DNA of 64,000 nt from Rhynchonema sp. JSB1_4 (Eukaryota > Nematoda > Chromadorea > Monhysterida > Xyalidae). Where the stretch lies: assembly GCA_030248065.1 (NCBI GenBank), contig JASAMV010000819.1:1-64000 (forward strand). The letters run 5' to 3'. This document shows positions 36,901 to 48,500 of the stretch, one piece after another. Each line of letters opens with the position of its first letter. The stretch's first letter is position 1. The notes beneath the pieces are model-generated. The model ran no database searches. It saw only the letters and a program-made list of their open reading frames with translations, and was not told the DNA's origin. Both the position numbers and the translations under genes were made by a program.

Positions 36901-38683
36901 TCAGCAGCAAAAGCAACAACGAAAATTTTAACCCCTCTCTCTGTTCCAGCCATTGTGGGCTAATTGTGGACAAAATAAACCCTGATCAAGGCCACCGCGA
37001 AGAATATTCTGAATTAGGAGGCGTTTCACATCACAGGTACGTTTTCACCTCGTTGGCAAAAAATGAGGGACAATAATTTCTCAGAGGAAATGACGACGGG
37101 TGATTCACGGCTGAAACATCCTCCAGATTTCTCTCATGTCGAAACTATATAGCAAGTTTCTAATTTGTTGCCTCATGCATTTTTACAGGCACGGGGAAAC
37201 TCCCGTTCGAAGTCGAGGCAGGCAACAAGCTCAACGCACAGTCAACAAGCCGCGCAGCTGACACACACACACAGCTTGTGCGATTGAAACATTTGAAAGC
37301 GCACACGAGCTAGCTGCGTGGCTTGTTGACTGTGCGTTGAGCTTGTTGCCTGCCTCGACTTCGAACGGGAGTTTCCCCGTGCCCGTAAAAACGCATGAGG
37401 CAACGAAATTAGAAATATACCATACCAACAAGAAGCATGGTTAACGAGAACAAATACAGTCCAGGTCGGAAGCGGTCCAAACGGCCAGGTATCAGAATAA
37501 ACAGGTTCCACTTGAAACATCAGCCAGCCAGCCCGCCACTCACCAGTGACAAGGACAATATCTGTTTCTTCATCAGCGTCTCCTCATTGTATCCCACCCA
37601 GGGCGCCACAGCTGCATACGCGGTGCGATCCTTGCTTTTCGTTTCGTCGATGAATTTCTTTTGCTCCTCATCAAATTCCGCCAGCATGGTCTGCAAGATC
37701 ATACACAGCACTATAATTTTTACGGCAAATACCAATGAACTAACTATAACAAATAATTTTCCGGTTTCTCACATCTAAATCAAAGAAACCAACGTCTTTG
37801 GTCAACGACGATGTTGTCTCTTCGATCGTCTTTGTTGCGCCCGAAAAATACGAATAGAGACTGGCTGAAACGTAGGTGAAATACTAAACAACAATATAAT
37901 TAATTGCTTTTTTCTACCAATTAACATGGTGTTACATTTTTTCGTTCAGCAACAAGGACATTACGTTCTTGGAATGAAACAGACCGCTATATCTGCGACT
38001 CGCAGATATGGCCGTCAGTACTACGACTATGGAAACATTGAAACAACGGTGACTTCATCACGGTTTTGTATTCATAAATTTATCATTCGTTTTTTTATTT
38101 TAGATTAATGCTGCGTAGTGGAGTGGAGGAAGTGGAGCACTCCAGAAAAACCGGCACACTATTTACGACTTCAGAAACATTTCCACACCCAGCCTGCAAG
38201 CAGGCGGGTTGTTAACACGAACCTCCCAAATGTTTGGCTTGCTCCGTTGCCTGTTGCGTCACTTCGCTGGCCCTGCGCTGCATGTGTACCATCGGCGGAC
38301 TGCCTTCACCGGAGGCAGGGGCATCAGGCTTGGGTTCAGCGTCCTCCGGAGGGATCGTGATCAAATCAGTCACCTGCGTGGGGAGGGGCAAGATTGGAAT
38401 GGATAAATATTTAGGGTGGTAAACTAATGGTGTTTACGAGATATTTCATACAGCTTTGCATTCTTAAACCCAAAGCTGTTTATGAAACATCTGCAGAGCA
38501 ACGTACACATCGTATGTCGTGAACCATTAAGCGGCCAGAAAGCTAAACCGTAACTTCGTAGACAATAACGCATGCTCTACGCACAAATACAGTTATTCAG
38601 TTTTTTAACAAGCCACAAGAACACTACTATATTCGACCAACCTGACGGCTCACATTTCCGAACCAGCTGCTCACGGAGTCCAT
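33906..38683 (-). CDS. SYAP1: SYAP1-like protein (synapse-associated protein 1, BSD domain), intact right-arm copy
   Basis: Nine exons in consistent phase: 38642-38683, 38223-38373, 37773-37864, 37544-37690, 36296-36435, 35661-35823, 34591-34717, 34387-34526 and 33906-34013. They total 369 codons, near the vertebrate SYAP1 size. It starts [14 protein letters not shown], and the N-terminal part holds a Gln/Ala/Glu helix ([15 protein letters not shown]) and [20 protein letters not shown] domain follows ([12 protein letters not shown], then [16 protein letters not shown] with the paired aromatics typical of BSD). A Ser/Gly linker and an acidic tail ([25 protein letters not shown]) end the protein. 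No signal peptide or membrane segment: a cytosolic adaptor-type protein. The acceptor of exon 8 is purine-rich (TTTGTAAG), chosen because it keeps the phase. Confidence 0.92.
36709..36899 (-). repeat. GC-rich dispersed repeat, mirror of copy 1
   Basis: Reverse complement of 2569-2758 in SYAP1 intron 4 of the right arm, nearly identical, so present before the arms diverged. Confidence 0.8.
37155..37414. repeat. Fold-back MITE family A, mirror of 2050-2311
   Basis: Inverted TTTCTAATTTGTTGCCTCATG ends with TGAAACAT (37285-37292) at the centre, inside SYAP1 intron 4. Confidence 0.8.
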
Positions 38684-39246
38684 GTTGACGTTCATTTTGA
38701 CAAAATGTGTAGTTTTGTTCAAATCTGTACAAAAAAAGAATATTTACCCAGTAAAGTTTAAACATCGAACTTGTGGGGTACCCAGTGCCCTCGAGCAACC
38801 AGGGGGAATGTGTATCAACCATGGATCAGCAGCAATAATATAAAGCGCATTATTTTGTTCAATCCTTTATTACTCAGTGTCAATGTCAAACGCATCATCA
38901 CATAAAAAAATAGTTGAAACAGACGAAACAAGAAAGAGCTCGATTTGTAGTGAAACATCAACCTGAGGTGGAAAAACATCACGGAATGTCATATTTTACC
39001 GGATGAATACATACATATAAAGCAAGGCAAGTGACTAGTATCCGTACGAATCAAGTCTCAAAAGGCACCTTATCGATCTAGCAAAATGCAAAATAAATGC
39101 GAAAAACCAAATAAACAAAGTGAAAAAATAAAGCTCCGAAGAAGAAAGCAAACAAATTTGCACCATAAAACAAACGTGTAATCCGATGAAAGAAGCCAGG
39201 AATGAGATTCTATAAAAACAGTCCCGAACTAAAATTTCACACGCTT

Positions 39247-42200
39247 TTACGAAGATTTTGCTGTTTTGCGCGTACGTGAACGTCGCAGTTTGCCGATCAA
39301 GTCTGGCGCTGATTTCATCCTCCATCTTTTCGTTTTCAATTTTTGGAAGAACCCTAGCCGACCGGGGGCAGCTTTTTTCACCTGCGATAGCAAAAGATAG
39401 ATAAACAGTCGTAATAAGAAGGCAGCGTTTGAAACAAAAACATATCACAAAATAAAAATAGAAATAAAAAAAAACAGCCGAACCACAACATCCATTTCTG
39501 CTCTGACCGGTCGGTGATCCGAATGCTGACTGGCCGCGACGTCAAACACGGCGTCGTAGCTGAGCGGCGTCACTTTGGTGCTCAGTGGCAGGTACAGAAT
39601 ACGGTCGGTCCACGCGGGCGTTCGTTGTTTGACGCTAAAATTCATGTAGCCGCGCATAACAAATGTCACGGCTATAAGATACCACTTTTGTCGACCGATT
39701 TACCATACAGATTTATCAACACCGACGTTAAACCTCGACAGAGAACTCCGATTTGGGTTCGAAACGTCGGTGTTAATAAATAAATCTGTGTGGTAAGTCG
39801 ATCGTCAGGATTCGTATTTTATAATCACGACCACAAACCACGTCCAGAAGGCAATCGGACATTATCAACATTTCTAGGCCCGACCGGCTCGAAATCGAAA
39901 CCGCGATCATAAAGCCAGCTCGTGTGTCTCTTTGATGTCCAGTTGGCCCACTTGTGCAACCACACTGACGATGACCTGGTGCACCGGTCGTCTGTGAAGA
40001 CGCGAAGGGTGGCAAAACGGTGGACACGTGACTTTATTCAATGAAGGATAACTCGCGCCTTTGTAGCCACCATAATATTGACCAGCGTAAAGGATAAACA
40101 TGCCATAATATTGAATAGCGTTAAGATTATCAATTAGAATACGGTCTGAAACTCCCGGGAACAGCACCACACGAACCTGGTGTCCAACGTATTCGTTCCC
40201 ACATCAAATTTGAAAGTCGGTCCGAAATCAATTTTGGATTCCAGAAAACCGCGAAAAGCGAGATTCTTTCTTCGACTGAACGAAAGCTGAAATGCAAATT
40301 TTATTTGCCAAATTTCTCAAAAAAAAACAAAGAGCGGGAACGCATCGGGTCAGCCTTGGTCACGTGACCTTTTATATGAAAGCTAATGCAAAATTTATGG
40401 GTGCCAAGACACTGAACAAGCGTAGAAGCGCCCAATGAAGAAATTTTGCTTGTTGAAATTTTCGGGCACCAGACAACGTCCATAATTATGTTCAAACACA
40501 AACAATTCGCGCCGGGCCCATTCCAATCCGATTCGACGACCAAATTAATTGAATGGCGAGCAGAGATTTAGCAACAAAGGTTTTGCCACCTATGCTTTGA
40601 TCTCTTGCATTTAGTTGCTCCGAAAATACAAAAATCTAAACAAAAAGCAATAGAATAGAAATAGAAAAACAGCACAATTTCTCACACGCGGCATACATAC
40701 CTCATCGGTTCTAAGCATTTTATCGAATTCTCCGGCAGCATGCAACTGACGCGCTCGCGCGTTGCCGAGAACCTCGAGTCGGTAGTTGAGATCACCCAGC
40801 CAGAACACGGCACTGCAATTGCGATTTACAAAATATAATTGGTAAAAGGTCAATATAGAATTTAATTGACCGGTCAAACCCTTACAAACGAAAAGAAAAT
40901 GCCGCCAGACTTTGATTATGATCCGTTAAGCTGCTCATCATCAGCTGACAAAACGCAAAGACTTTTGTCATATATAATTATTGGAAGAGCGCTGAAATCA
41001 TCCCGCCCTCGACAACTAACTCGTGATCAAAAATCGCGAATTTCTCGCGCGTCTTTTTGCCGAATCTCATTTTGCTGATGATTTTCTTGTAATCTTGAAA
41101 GCGCCTTTCCATTTGACCCTCGTTCGCAGTCAGATGTGCATTGAGGAAACACAGACGTGTGCCTTCAACCATCAGACTGATGCCAACAGCGCCCTTGCTC
41201 TCTTGGGCCTGAAACATTTAGGCCATTAAAAAGATACGTGAAAGATTGCGGTTAATCTAGTGGCTTGTTGTGATGGATACAGGTCTTCCCCACCGCCCGC
41301 AGTGAAGAAAACCATGCCCCAAACAGCTGCGAGCCAGCGCTAGCCCCCCCCCCCAAACGGCAAAAAAACGCGTGCCAAAGTAGGGATGGAATCAATTTGG
41401 ACAAAGACAGAAAATGTGGTCGGAAAAATACATAAACAGAACAACACACTCATTTAAAAAAACAACAACGAACTTACCCCCTCAACGACATTAACGTCAT
41501 CGGAGTAGATGCTGTCGAATGGGATGTTGACGTCGGGCTTGGCAAAAACGCACAACATCAGGAGACTCATGTACGCGACACGAATCTGATAACAAAATTA
41601 TCATTAACAAAATTAAAATTAAAAATGATGTTTTTATAATTTTTAGGTTGTGAAACTGTTCTAGAGCGAGTGGCATTAGAAAATTGCAGCCTCATAAAAA
41701 ATACCAGAAAACCTCACTTTGACGTAATGGCCAGGCAACGCATTTGACACAGCCGTCAGCCATTGCGTCCTGCTGCTTCCCGAAGTAAAGGTGGTGAGAT
41801 CGAAAACCCGCACATCTGCCCAGCTTCGTCCCAGTTCTTGAAAACTGAAAACATAACATATTTTGCAGTCAATTTCAATTGGCAGGCAACTATTGTACAT
41901 CGAGCTCGCTTGACCCCACAGCACTTATAGCTGGCACATGGAAACCCGACCCATTAGCCACCACGAACGACCACGCTTGGGCTCACGTTTTGGCTTTGAG
42001 GCTTAAACTTAGGCCGTGAGGCCTAAACTCGATCGGTGGGAATAACGAAACAGTGGGGAAACCGAACCTACATAAATGGAGGAGAGTTGCCACATCATGC
42101 TAACCTGATAACATAGATGTCCGGTGGACCGAGCAGGCCCTCAGCCAGCCACAGGTTCAATGGTCCGGTCGGTGACATTGTGTTGACGTTGAATGAGCCG

Positions 42201-42508
42201 AAGAATATTCTGCCACAAAAAAACAAACATGGTTTTGCGAAATATCAGGCACTCTTCCACAACACACGCACTGTAGAAATATTTTTAATACAATTGTACT
42301 GACGATGTTCTGGTGCACCGACCACTCGTGGTGAAAATCACACGACAAAAAAAGAGACACCCAAAATTGACACAATTGAAAATGCATCAACGATTTTACC
42401 TAATTTTCTTTTCGTCGTCTATCGTCTCCTGCTGCTTGAGTGAAACATCGTCGCGCGCATCTTCCCATTGTTCACTGCCTGACAGCGACACTGATGAAGC
42501 AGGCAAGT
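39247..42508 (-). CDS. Inositol polyphosphate 5-phosphatase (IPPc domain), N-terminus not found
   Basis: Nine phase-consistent exons: 42400-42508, 42105-42209, 41718-41844, 41478-41585, 41021-41208, 40701-40812, 40177-40286, 39487-39634 and 39247-39381. IPPc landmarks appear in order: FFGSFNVN, PPDIYVISFQEL, KGAVGISL, LCFLNAHLTAN, VFWLGDLNYRL, PTFKFDVGTNTLDT, QRTPAWTDRILY and SDHRPV. These include the metal-binding and catalytic Asp/His motifs, so the enzyme should remove the 5-phosphate of phosphoinositides or inositol phosphates. The wording around VFWLGDLN and PTFKFDVGT is closest to the INPP5J/INPP5K group as I know it, but OCRL/INPP5B is not excluded. The C-terminus is a basic tail. Upstream exons beyond 42508 are unknown. 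The acceptor of the exon at 41208 is ATGTTTCAG. Confidence 0.88.
39691..39802. repeat. Small fold-back MITE in a phosphatase intron
   Basis: TCGACCGATTTACCATACAG on the left pairs with CTGTGTGGTAAGTCGATCG on the right; inner AACACCGACGTT pairs with AACGTCGGTGTT. About 112 bp, no coding capacity. Confidence 0.75.
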
Positions 42509-43493
42509 CTGAAGCGAATATGATTCTCGGTACAAAAATTCATGTGTGTACTTTTGTTATCGAGCTGAGAAAAGCGAATGACAACCAAATATTGCTCCAT
42601 GCAGTCAACGTTTAGAGGCCACTCCAAAGTTAATTGAAAAAAAAAACAGACCATAAATGCCGAGCTGGCCCAGGCCAGCAGAGCGAAATAGAACTTTGAC
42701 GAAAAGGGAAAATTAATACAAAAAAACCCAAATACTGAGCGCGAAATCAGGCCAACCGTTGTGACCGATCGACGTTGAATGACGCACGCAGAATGACAGC
42801 AGATTGATGACAACAAATACACGACCAACATGACTAGACGGGCCAACTGAAATGAATGATGAATGATAAAAACAACACTCAATAACTGGTCTAGGTATGA
42901 AAATTGGTGTCCCACCCAACCCTGGATGTGGTTCGATGTCGCTTTTTCGGCGATGACGATAATTAGGGCGGAAAAGGCGACATTCAAGATGAGCATGATT
43001 CTAGGCTTTGGATTTTCTGTTGTTCTAATTCGGCGGGAATCGAAATTATTCTGAAAATCGGCTTCGCTTCAAATCTCATGAATTGAATCAAGAATGCTTC
43101 AAATGAAATTCCCATTCAGTCAGTCGGAATGACTGCAAGTGCAAACGCATGACAATCTAACTAAATGTTTCAGCATAGAAACGTGTCTTCCACCAGCCAC
43201 GTCAGTGGGCCATAAATAGAAAACTGGTGTCACGAAAAACTGTGCCACGAGTCACGACGGCTATGGCAGGCACACAAATGTTTCATGCGCAAGCGGATTA
43301 CAGACTTCGCGAAAAGTCCACAGAAGTGAATTTCTCAAATCAAAGGTCACAAAATGCCAAATGGGATTGTGTGTGATCCCAACTGATTTGTGCCCTCTTC
43401 GCCCCCGGGCCGTGCACCACTGCTGACGATCTAATCATAAAGCCAGCCAATGGTTCTTTCAGGTGTGGCCGTGGCCATCTGGTGCATTCGTGC
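42509..43493. other. Upstream of phosphatase exons, no clear gene
   Basis: A minus-strand frame of 174 codons (42472-42996) is rich in hydrophobic stretches (VAFSALIIVIAE, LVMLVVYLLSSICC, FYFALLAWASSAFMVCFFF). It overlaps the first phosphatase exon in another frame and has no partner exons, so I do not call it. The missing phosphatase 5' exons should lie here or further right, but palindrome 2 begins at 43943. Octamers occur at 43165 and 43278. Confidence 0.4.
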
Positions 43494-43847
43494 CAGTGAT
43501 GTGGTTGGGGGGGGGGTATGGGGGGATTACCCCCCCCCACCGAACTGCTAGGTAGCTTTCTTGCTCCGGAACCCATACCCCCCCAAACTGGCTAGCTAGC
43601 TTTCTTGCTCCGGTCACCAAGTAAAAAAGTGTTGATTTTTGTGACAAAATGACCATTTTATGGGCCAAAATGGTCAAATTCGTTCAAATTTTCTCACACA
43701 TGCACAAAAACACGCATTTTAAGGCTTATTTTAGCATAATTTCGACCAATTTTTATACCCCTGTTTTTGACTTCTGGACCAATACCCCCCAAATCGGGGT
43801 ACCCGGCTAGCTAGCTAGCTTTCTTGCTCCGACCAACTACATCACTG
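43494..43847. mobile_element. hAT-type MITE
   Basis: Ends CAGTGATGTGGTTGGGGG and, from the right, CAGTGATGTAGTTGGTCGG, with the 8-bp duplication ATTCGTGC on both sides (43486-43493 and 43848-43855). Internal GCTAGCTAGCTTTCTTGCTC repeats. Related to 23588-24023. Confidence 0.9.
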
Positions 43848-44100
43848 ATTCGTGCTGACGATGACCCGGTGCACCGCCCGTCAGCGACGGTTGGTCGAAA
43901 CGCGCGGGAGAGAAAGAAAGAACAAGAAAAAAAAAAACGTACCAAAAATATGCAGAAACAATCATGGTGATACCAAACGCACAACGATTGTCTTGGCTGC
44001 TGCACCGTGGTTGTGTCACGGACAAAACAGGGGGTGACAAAACAGCAGGGGACAAAAAAGTGGTCTTTTAAGACGCCACCCCTGGCCTCACAGAGTCACA

Positions 44101-44697
44101 GGGTGATATTTTCGAAACGGTGTAAAGGTCAGTTGGGTGTAGAGGTCGGTGGAAAGCTCAGTGTGAGAAAGTTCTGTGTAAGCTCGGCGTAAGGTTGAAA
44201 GATTGCGCGCTGAGCAAGCAGCAGACGCGCGTTTCTAAACGAAAGGTCAACTTTGACAGTTTGCTGTGCAAGCGTAAAGCGTTTGTTTGCAATCTGGTTT
44301 ATTTAAGCTGGTTGCACAAGCATTTTTAAACGATATGTATGAATTTCATAACCTTTCATGGAGCCGTTTTGAGTTCGTGCTGCGATCAGTTAGTGACGTC
44401 AAAATTTTTGGCATCGCCGTCAATAAATGTTCAATTTCTCAACAGCCTTGTGGCGAAATAACTTACAAATATTCCTTTAAAACGTTTTTGCAACCAGCTT
44501 AAATCAACCAGATTGCAAACAAACGCTTTACGCTTGCACAGCAAACTGTCAAAGTTGACCTTTCGTTTAGAAACGCCCGCCTGCTGCTAGCTCAGCGTGC
44601 AATGTTTCAAGCTTACGCCGAGTGAGCTTTCTCACACCGAGCTTTCCACCGACCTTTACACCCAACTGACCTTTACGCCGTTTCGAAAATGCCACCC
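44101..44697. repeat. Long fold-back element, family C
   Basis: About 600-bp inverted repeat: GGTGATATTTTCGAAACGG and GTAAAGGTCAGTTGGG at the ends, then TTTCTAAACGAAAGGTCAAC pairs within. The right-half octamer ATGTTTCA (44602) has a decayed partner TGAAAGAT near 44194. The mirror occupies 54013-55932, split by the 54526-55829 insertion. Confidence 0.85.
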
Positions 44698-45015
44698 ACA
44701 GGCTGAAAGCGCTCTTTGTTTGTGCGCAACATCGTGAACTCTCGATGTCTTGGACGCAAAGTGTAGTTTCTTTGCCGGGTACAGCGTATTCATAACAGCC
44801 TAAGCCTGTTCCTTCAGTACTCGCTGTTTTGTCACCCTCCGTTTTGTTCGAACTCCCGTGTCATCGGAGTGTAACTGTAGGACCATCAGCAACAAGAAGA
44901 CACATCACGATCATGAGTCACGATAAATTTCTCGAGAAAATTTTCCAACTTCTGCAGAAAATTCTCGACCAAATTCGTCAGTAAAAATTCTCCAAAGCTT
45001 CTCTCAAAGGTCCCT

Positions 45016-47647
45016 TTATACCCATGTACCAACCGCGCGATGGACTCTTGACGCTCGATGACTGACTGATGCCTGAATGTGTTCCTCCGCTGCACGATAC
45101 ACAACATCTGGCTGTTGCGACACTGGCTCGGGTGGAGGATGAGTGGTCGGGCGTAGCAGCACCTGAAGGGAATTGATCTGAGGCTATAGCTTGGCGCTAG
45201 TGTTTGTGCACGAGTTACGAATAGATTTGCAGTATGTGTTGTTTGCTATGCTCAAGTGGCCTCATTCATGGCTTATTTTCGAACTGACGGTAATCTGGTA
45301 CACTGCTTGTCTACTAATATCCACTTGGGTCGAACAGCAAACTCCAACTGGGGTAATCAAACAATGCAGATCTGTACAAGACAAGGTATTGTAATTGTTT
45401 TCATTGTCTTCAAATACTTTAGCATGATCCTTGTGGGCTTCGAACAGCGACTCCATTAAGAAACGTGCGGGCTTGTAATTCCACACAGTCAAAATGTTCT
45501 GTCAGAAACACACCTCTCTCGGTCTCTCCGTCTGCGGTGGACTCCTTGGAGGTGACACTTCTCTTTGACGAACGTCTGGTCTCGATTGTGGTGGGTATTG
45601 ATAGACAATTGGCTCTGAAACATTGAAAATTCAAATGTATACACACATTACGTACATAGATGCAGGCTTATTCGCAATCGTAAGTACATGTACATACATA
45701 CGTACTTTCGAATAAGCCCCACGGGGCACTAAAATGGGGGAACTCAACACGGTCCGGTAATGAACATTGCTCAAATACTGTAAGTCAACAATTTGAACCA
45801 ACCAATCGCAGGTTGGTCCGATGTGATGCCCGGATCCTGTCTGGCATACGGTCTGTGTTGATCGACTGTTTTGTTCCTGTTGGTCTCCAGTCGATACTCC
45901 GCGACGTCGAAGAAAGGCTCGTCACGTGGATACACCCTGTCCAATTGGCGTGGCTCATTTACACTTTGTCTTTTGTTTTCATTTGGGCGCGCACCCCGGC
46001 GTGCACATTGGGTCAAGTGTGGGCAGGGTGCGAGGTGGGTTGGGTCACATACGTTCTTGCGATATCGTTGCTGTCTCCCGACCAGCGTCAAAGTTTTTGC
46101 CCCGTGCGAACTGCGGTGAAACGTCTCTAAACTGTGGTCGCTGTGACAACGACATCGTTAGATATGACACCCCACGCTTTTCGAAAGCGGGAACGCATCA
46201 AACCGAAATCCTTTGTGAACGAAAAATTGCTGGTTCCAACTGGGACGCGAACCCAGAGCCTTTCGCAACCGTGCCCTACAAGCCAGCAAAGTGTACATCG
46301 TATCGCCGCAGTTGCGAACCGTTTGGCCTATATTGTAACATGCGCTTTCATCAGCTGCTCGCGGATATGCGGACGCGGAGTTTGGCACTCTTTGTGCGGG
46401 CTTATATATTGTCACCGAATTGCTACACGTATTGACCATCGTGAAATTGGTCCCCGCACACCTAATGAGTACGTTTCGCTGTGTTGTCAATCTCAACCTG
46501 ACCACCGACGTGTCGTAAGCTACATTATTATCTCGCCATCGCCACTAAAGCTGCAATTATACTTGTCCATTTTGGGCTTGTAGACAATGAGGCGAAATTT
46601 TTCTTTTCAACCATGTTTTGTGATGGCGTTCGAGCAGCAATTTCGACCAGCGTGAAAGTTCTTCATTTGGTGCAGGGGAACAACTTTTACGCTGGTCGAA
46701 ATTAATGCTCGAACGCTATCGCAAAATATGGTTCGAAGAAAGATGTGTCCTCATTGTCTACAAACCCAAAATGGACAAGAATAACTCCAGCTTCAATGGT
46801 CAACGAAACTAAGGCGCAGCACAGACGCAGCGTGTGCAATTTTTAACTTGGTATTGGTCGCACAATAACCATATAAGAATTCATCAAGTCGATCCTGATT
46901 TTCAAGTTCAGTCACTCTTAACCACTGTGCTATTTGTGATTCTCACAAAACATTTTCACCAGAAAATAATCCAGCAGATCAACCACGTTGCCGCAGGTCT
47001 GAAACATTCTCTTTACTGCATGCTGTCTGTGCGATCATGCAACGCAACGTCATTGCCCCGTCACTTTCCCTCTTTACGATTCAGGAAAAAAATTTGACCA
47101 ATTCTTATAAAGTCATTGTGCAACCAATAGCAGTGTGTGGGCTGCTGCCAATCTCACTTATGGATGGGGCTGGGCTAGCACGGTCACTGCTTACATTTCA
47201 AACCGCCGGTGTGTGTTGAGCCCAGAAAAAAGCAGCTCTGCGCAATCTACCTAACCAAAATGTATCATAAATCTACTAGGTATAGTAGCACAACGCCAAC
47301 ATTTCGGAGGGGTAGGTTAATGAAATATTCATACGTGGCTGTTGATTTGGGAAACGTTACGTGTTGTGGAATACAACGTCGTGCATGAGGATTTTCTCTT
47401 TCCTTTCGTTTTTTTACTGCACCAACTCCGAAATCGGGCTCGTGTTGGCGTTGCGTTACTCCAGTTGCCCTAATCCGAATAACATTACCTGACACCATTT
47501 CCGACTGATGTTTCACCATTCCTACATAAGGCGACGATGAGTATCATGACGATCAGAAGGATGATCACGAGAATTAGCAGAGCGCCAACTGCGATCAACG
47601 ACCATTTCATCCACAACACGTCCGCCTCGGTTAGCACGTATGGAGTG
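45016..47647 (-). CDS. Single-pass membrane protein, 3' exons only (left-arm copy)
   Basis: Exons: 47517-47647 (transmembrane), 45803-45936, 45514-45614 and 45016-45162 (TAA). The first encodes a short outside segment (TPYVLTEADVLWMKW) and a long helix (SLIAVGALLILVIVLLIVMI). The rest is a Pro/Arg-rich tail (VYQYPPQSRPDVRQREVSPP, PQTERPREVLLRPTTHPPPE) with SH3/WW-like proline motifs, suggesting a cytoplasmic signalling tail. The exon at 45803-45936 is better conserved between arms than its flanks, but its incoming phase (2) does not follow the transmembrane exon (phase 1), so an exon is missing or it is alternative. The gene begins abruptly: upstream lie a MITE and the palindrome centre, with no signal peptide or extracellular exons. 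Family unknown. Confidence 0.6.
46243..46285 (-). other. tRNA-like A/B box pair (possible SINE), left arm
   Basis: On the minus strand TGGCTTGTAGGG (A-box-like) lies about 20 bases before GGTTCGCGTCC (B box) inside the stem-loop CTGGGTTCGCGTCCCAG. The acceptor stem does not form, so this is not a working tRNA gene. Mirror at 52418-52460. Confidence 0.35.
46854..47127. mobile_element. Mariner-type MITE family E
   Basis: TTGGTCGCACAATAACC and ATAAAGTCATTGTGCAACCAA ends with TA on each side. Very similar to 23309-23584. TGAAACAT (47000-47007) lies near the centre. Mirror 51574-51849. Confidence 0.88.
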
Positions 47648-47692
47648 CTGAAACATTTTTGGCAACAGTCGGCCCACAGACAACATTAGTTA

Positions 47693-48267
47693 TCGGTCGC
47701 ACAATGACTATAAGAATTGGTCCATTTTTTTTCCTGAATCGCCAAGCGGGAAAGTGACGCGGCAATGACGTTTCGTTATTGTCTGTTGATTATATTTCGA
47801 CATAGTGTATAAGCCCCATTCAGCGATGTTTGGAGCGGGCTGAGTCGACGCCATTCTAAATGAATGTTTCAAGCATTGCTAACTCAGGCAAAAGACCGAT
47901 TGAACATTGTTTGCCGCGTGGCGCAAAAACACGTGGCCTGTCATCGCACAGCACCAACAATGTTCAATGGCTCTGCGAATGAGTTGGCAATGCCTGAAAC
48001 ATTCATTTAGAATGGCGTCGACCCAGCCCGCTCCAAACATCGCTGAATGGGGCTTATACACTATGTCGAAATATAATCAACAGACTATACGCGATCACAC
48101 ATAAACCATGCAGTCACCAAAATGTTTCAGAACTGCAACAACGTGCGGGTGCTCTGCTGGATTAATTTGAGGTCAAATGTTTTGTCAAAAATACAAGTAG
48201 CATAGTGGTTGAGGTTGACCCTGAAGATCAGGGTAGATGAATTCTGATTTAGTCATTGTGCGACCAA
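47693..48267. mobile_element. Larger family E MITE with nested fold-back
   Basis: Same TCGGTCGCACAATGAC ends and TA flanks, but 575 bp with an inner inverted repeat of about 47810-48068 (AGTGTATAAGCCCCATTCAG and its complement). ATGTTTCA (47864) and TGAAACAT (47995) are a mirrored pair, and a third octamer is at 48122. Mirror 50487-51007, shorter by small deletions. Confidence 0.85.
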
Positions 48268-48342
48268 TACAGTGAGTGATGTCAATGTTGGCGACAGGTT
48301 GGACGTGCCTTGGTCGCGTTAGGTTTCTTTCATGAACCGTTT

Positions 48343-48500
48343 TTTTGTTTTTTTTTTTCTTGTTTTTTTCGTTTCTCCGACCCTTCAAAACAACAAAAAA
48401 AAAAAAAAAACACACAACAAAAAAACCCCCAAAACCATCCAACTAAACCAAAAAAACCCCCCTTTCCCAAACACCCCCCCCCCCCCCACAACCCCCCTGT
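48343..48500. repeat. Homopolymer-rich low-complexity tract
   Basis: Runs of T, then A, then mixed C and A, with a C run of about 13. It starts within about 10 bases of the end of the palindrome 2 left arm and has no mirror. Resembles low-quality consensus at a fold-back, or a real simple repeat. Confidence 0.8.

Larger units (their letters stand above)
1..39478. repeat. Palindrome 1: giant inverted duplication
   Basis: The left arm (1 to about 20008) reads as the reverse complement of the right arm (about 21107 to 39478). Position 1 pairs with about 39478, and the pairing still holds at the window edge, so the true left boundary lies outside. All exons of HECA and SYAP1 occur in both arms in mirrored order. 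Exon lengths are identical except for SYAP1 exon 2. In one HECA exon compared by eye the arms differ at 4 of 172 bases. Arm-specific indels are mostly transposon insertions. This is either a genuine old inverted duplication or two haplotypes joined by the assembler. Confidence 0.95.

Noticed and set aside
42472..42996. 174-codon hydrophobic minus-strand frame resembling a multi-pass membrane protein
   Set aside because: Overlaps a phosphatase exon in another frame, lacks partner exons and splice signals; AT-rich DNA readily gives hydrophobic frames.
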